A DNA stretch of 6,200 nt from HyVt-560 sp964577195 (GTDB taxonomy: Bacteria > Pseudomonadota > Gammaproteobacteria > UWMA-0217), in contig CAZNYF010000163.1 of assembly GCA_964577195.1 (NCBI GenBank), positions 1 through 6,200 on the forward strand, given 5' to 3'. This document shows, one piece after another, positions 6,010-6,200 of this stretch (its first letter is position 1; every line of letters begins with the position of its first letter). The notes below the pieces were generated by a model that had not been told where the DNA came from, did not search any database, and saw nothing but the letters and a program-made list of their open reading frames with translations. The translations under genes and the position numbers were made by a program.

Positions 6010-6200
6010 ATGAGTAAAATAAATCGAAGAGATTTTCTTAAGGCCGGTGGCACAGCAGCAGTAGCAGCTGGTTTCATTGGCTATACGCCGTTCGCTATTT
6101 CTGGTGGTGGTAAAAAAGTAGTTATTGTTGGTGGCGGTATGGGGGGCGCAACGGCGGCTAAATATATCCGTATGATGGATTCATCGGTCGATGTTACGTT
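6010..6200 (+). CDS. fccB: Flavocytochrome c sulfide dehydrogenase, flavoprotein subunit, 3'-truncated by window edge
   Basis: Catalytic FAD subunit that oxidises sulfide and hands electrons to FccA in the periplasm. Two in-frame ATGs stand side by side at 6007 and 6010; GAGGA at 5998-6002, overlapping the last base of the fccA stop, is 4 and 7 bases away respectively, so 6010 is preferred. The 63 visible residues start with a twin-arginine signal (NRRDFLKAGG, 5-14, then a mild hydrophobic stretch to about 30), consistent with folding around the flavin before export. The FAD dinucleotide-binding motif follows: KKVVIVGGGMGGATAAKYI (35-53). The catalytic cysteines lie beyond the window. Family members share this layout, and the fccA neighbour confirms the call. 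Confidence 0.95.
   Translation, partial: MSKINRRDFLKAGGTAAVAAGFIGYTPFAISGGGKKVVIVGGGMGGATAAKYIRMMDSSVDVT

Overview
The window looks like a draft-genome or metagenome contig from a sulfur-oxidising proteobacterium, most likely a gammaproteobacterium. The main reason is at the right end: the paired subunits of a flavocytochrome c sulfide dehydrogenase (fccA, complete; fccB, first ~63 codons), close by eye to the Allochromatium-type enzyme. The base composition is fairly AT-rich. A run of exactly 100 N (3014-3113) marks a scaffold join, so two genes are cut by missing sequence.

Layout. 1-2263 (+): aminopeptidase N (pepN), lacking about its first 110 residues, which lie off the window. 2264-2582: a convergent spacer with a hairpin just after pepN, the possible remains of a small minus-strand gene, and two identical 51-bp tandem repeats that end on the stop codon of the next gene. 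2583-3931 (-): two exported-protein genes read leftward, a diheme c-type cytochrome whose C-terminus begins a DUF302 domain, then a stand-alone exported DUF302 protein; the scaffold gap hides the end of the first and the start of the second. 3932-4229: a divergent intergenic region with a good minus-strand promoter and several inverted repeats. 4230-4970 (+): a Crp/Fnr-family regulator. 4971-5410: a 440-bp non-coding spacer with a perfect 10-bp inverted repeat and a palindromic box. 5411-6200 (+): fccA then fccB, tightly coupled.

How it may fit together. FccAB oxidises sulfide in the periplasm: FccB is a Tat-exported flavoprotein and FccA carries electrons on two c hemes. The divergent cytochrome-DUF302 and DUF302 proteins are also predicted to be exported, so they could act beside FccAB as electron carriers or sulfur-handling partners. 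The Crp/Fnr protein lies between the two groups and could control both; a GTTTCGAAAGC-like box occurs upstream of both groups. That linkage is inference from position and motif. PepN appears to be an unrelated housekeeping neighbour. The most unusual items are the cytochrome-DUF302 fusion paired with a second DUF302 gene, and the 51-bp repeat abutting that pair.
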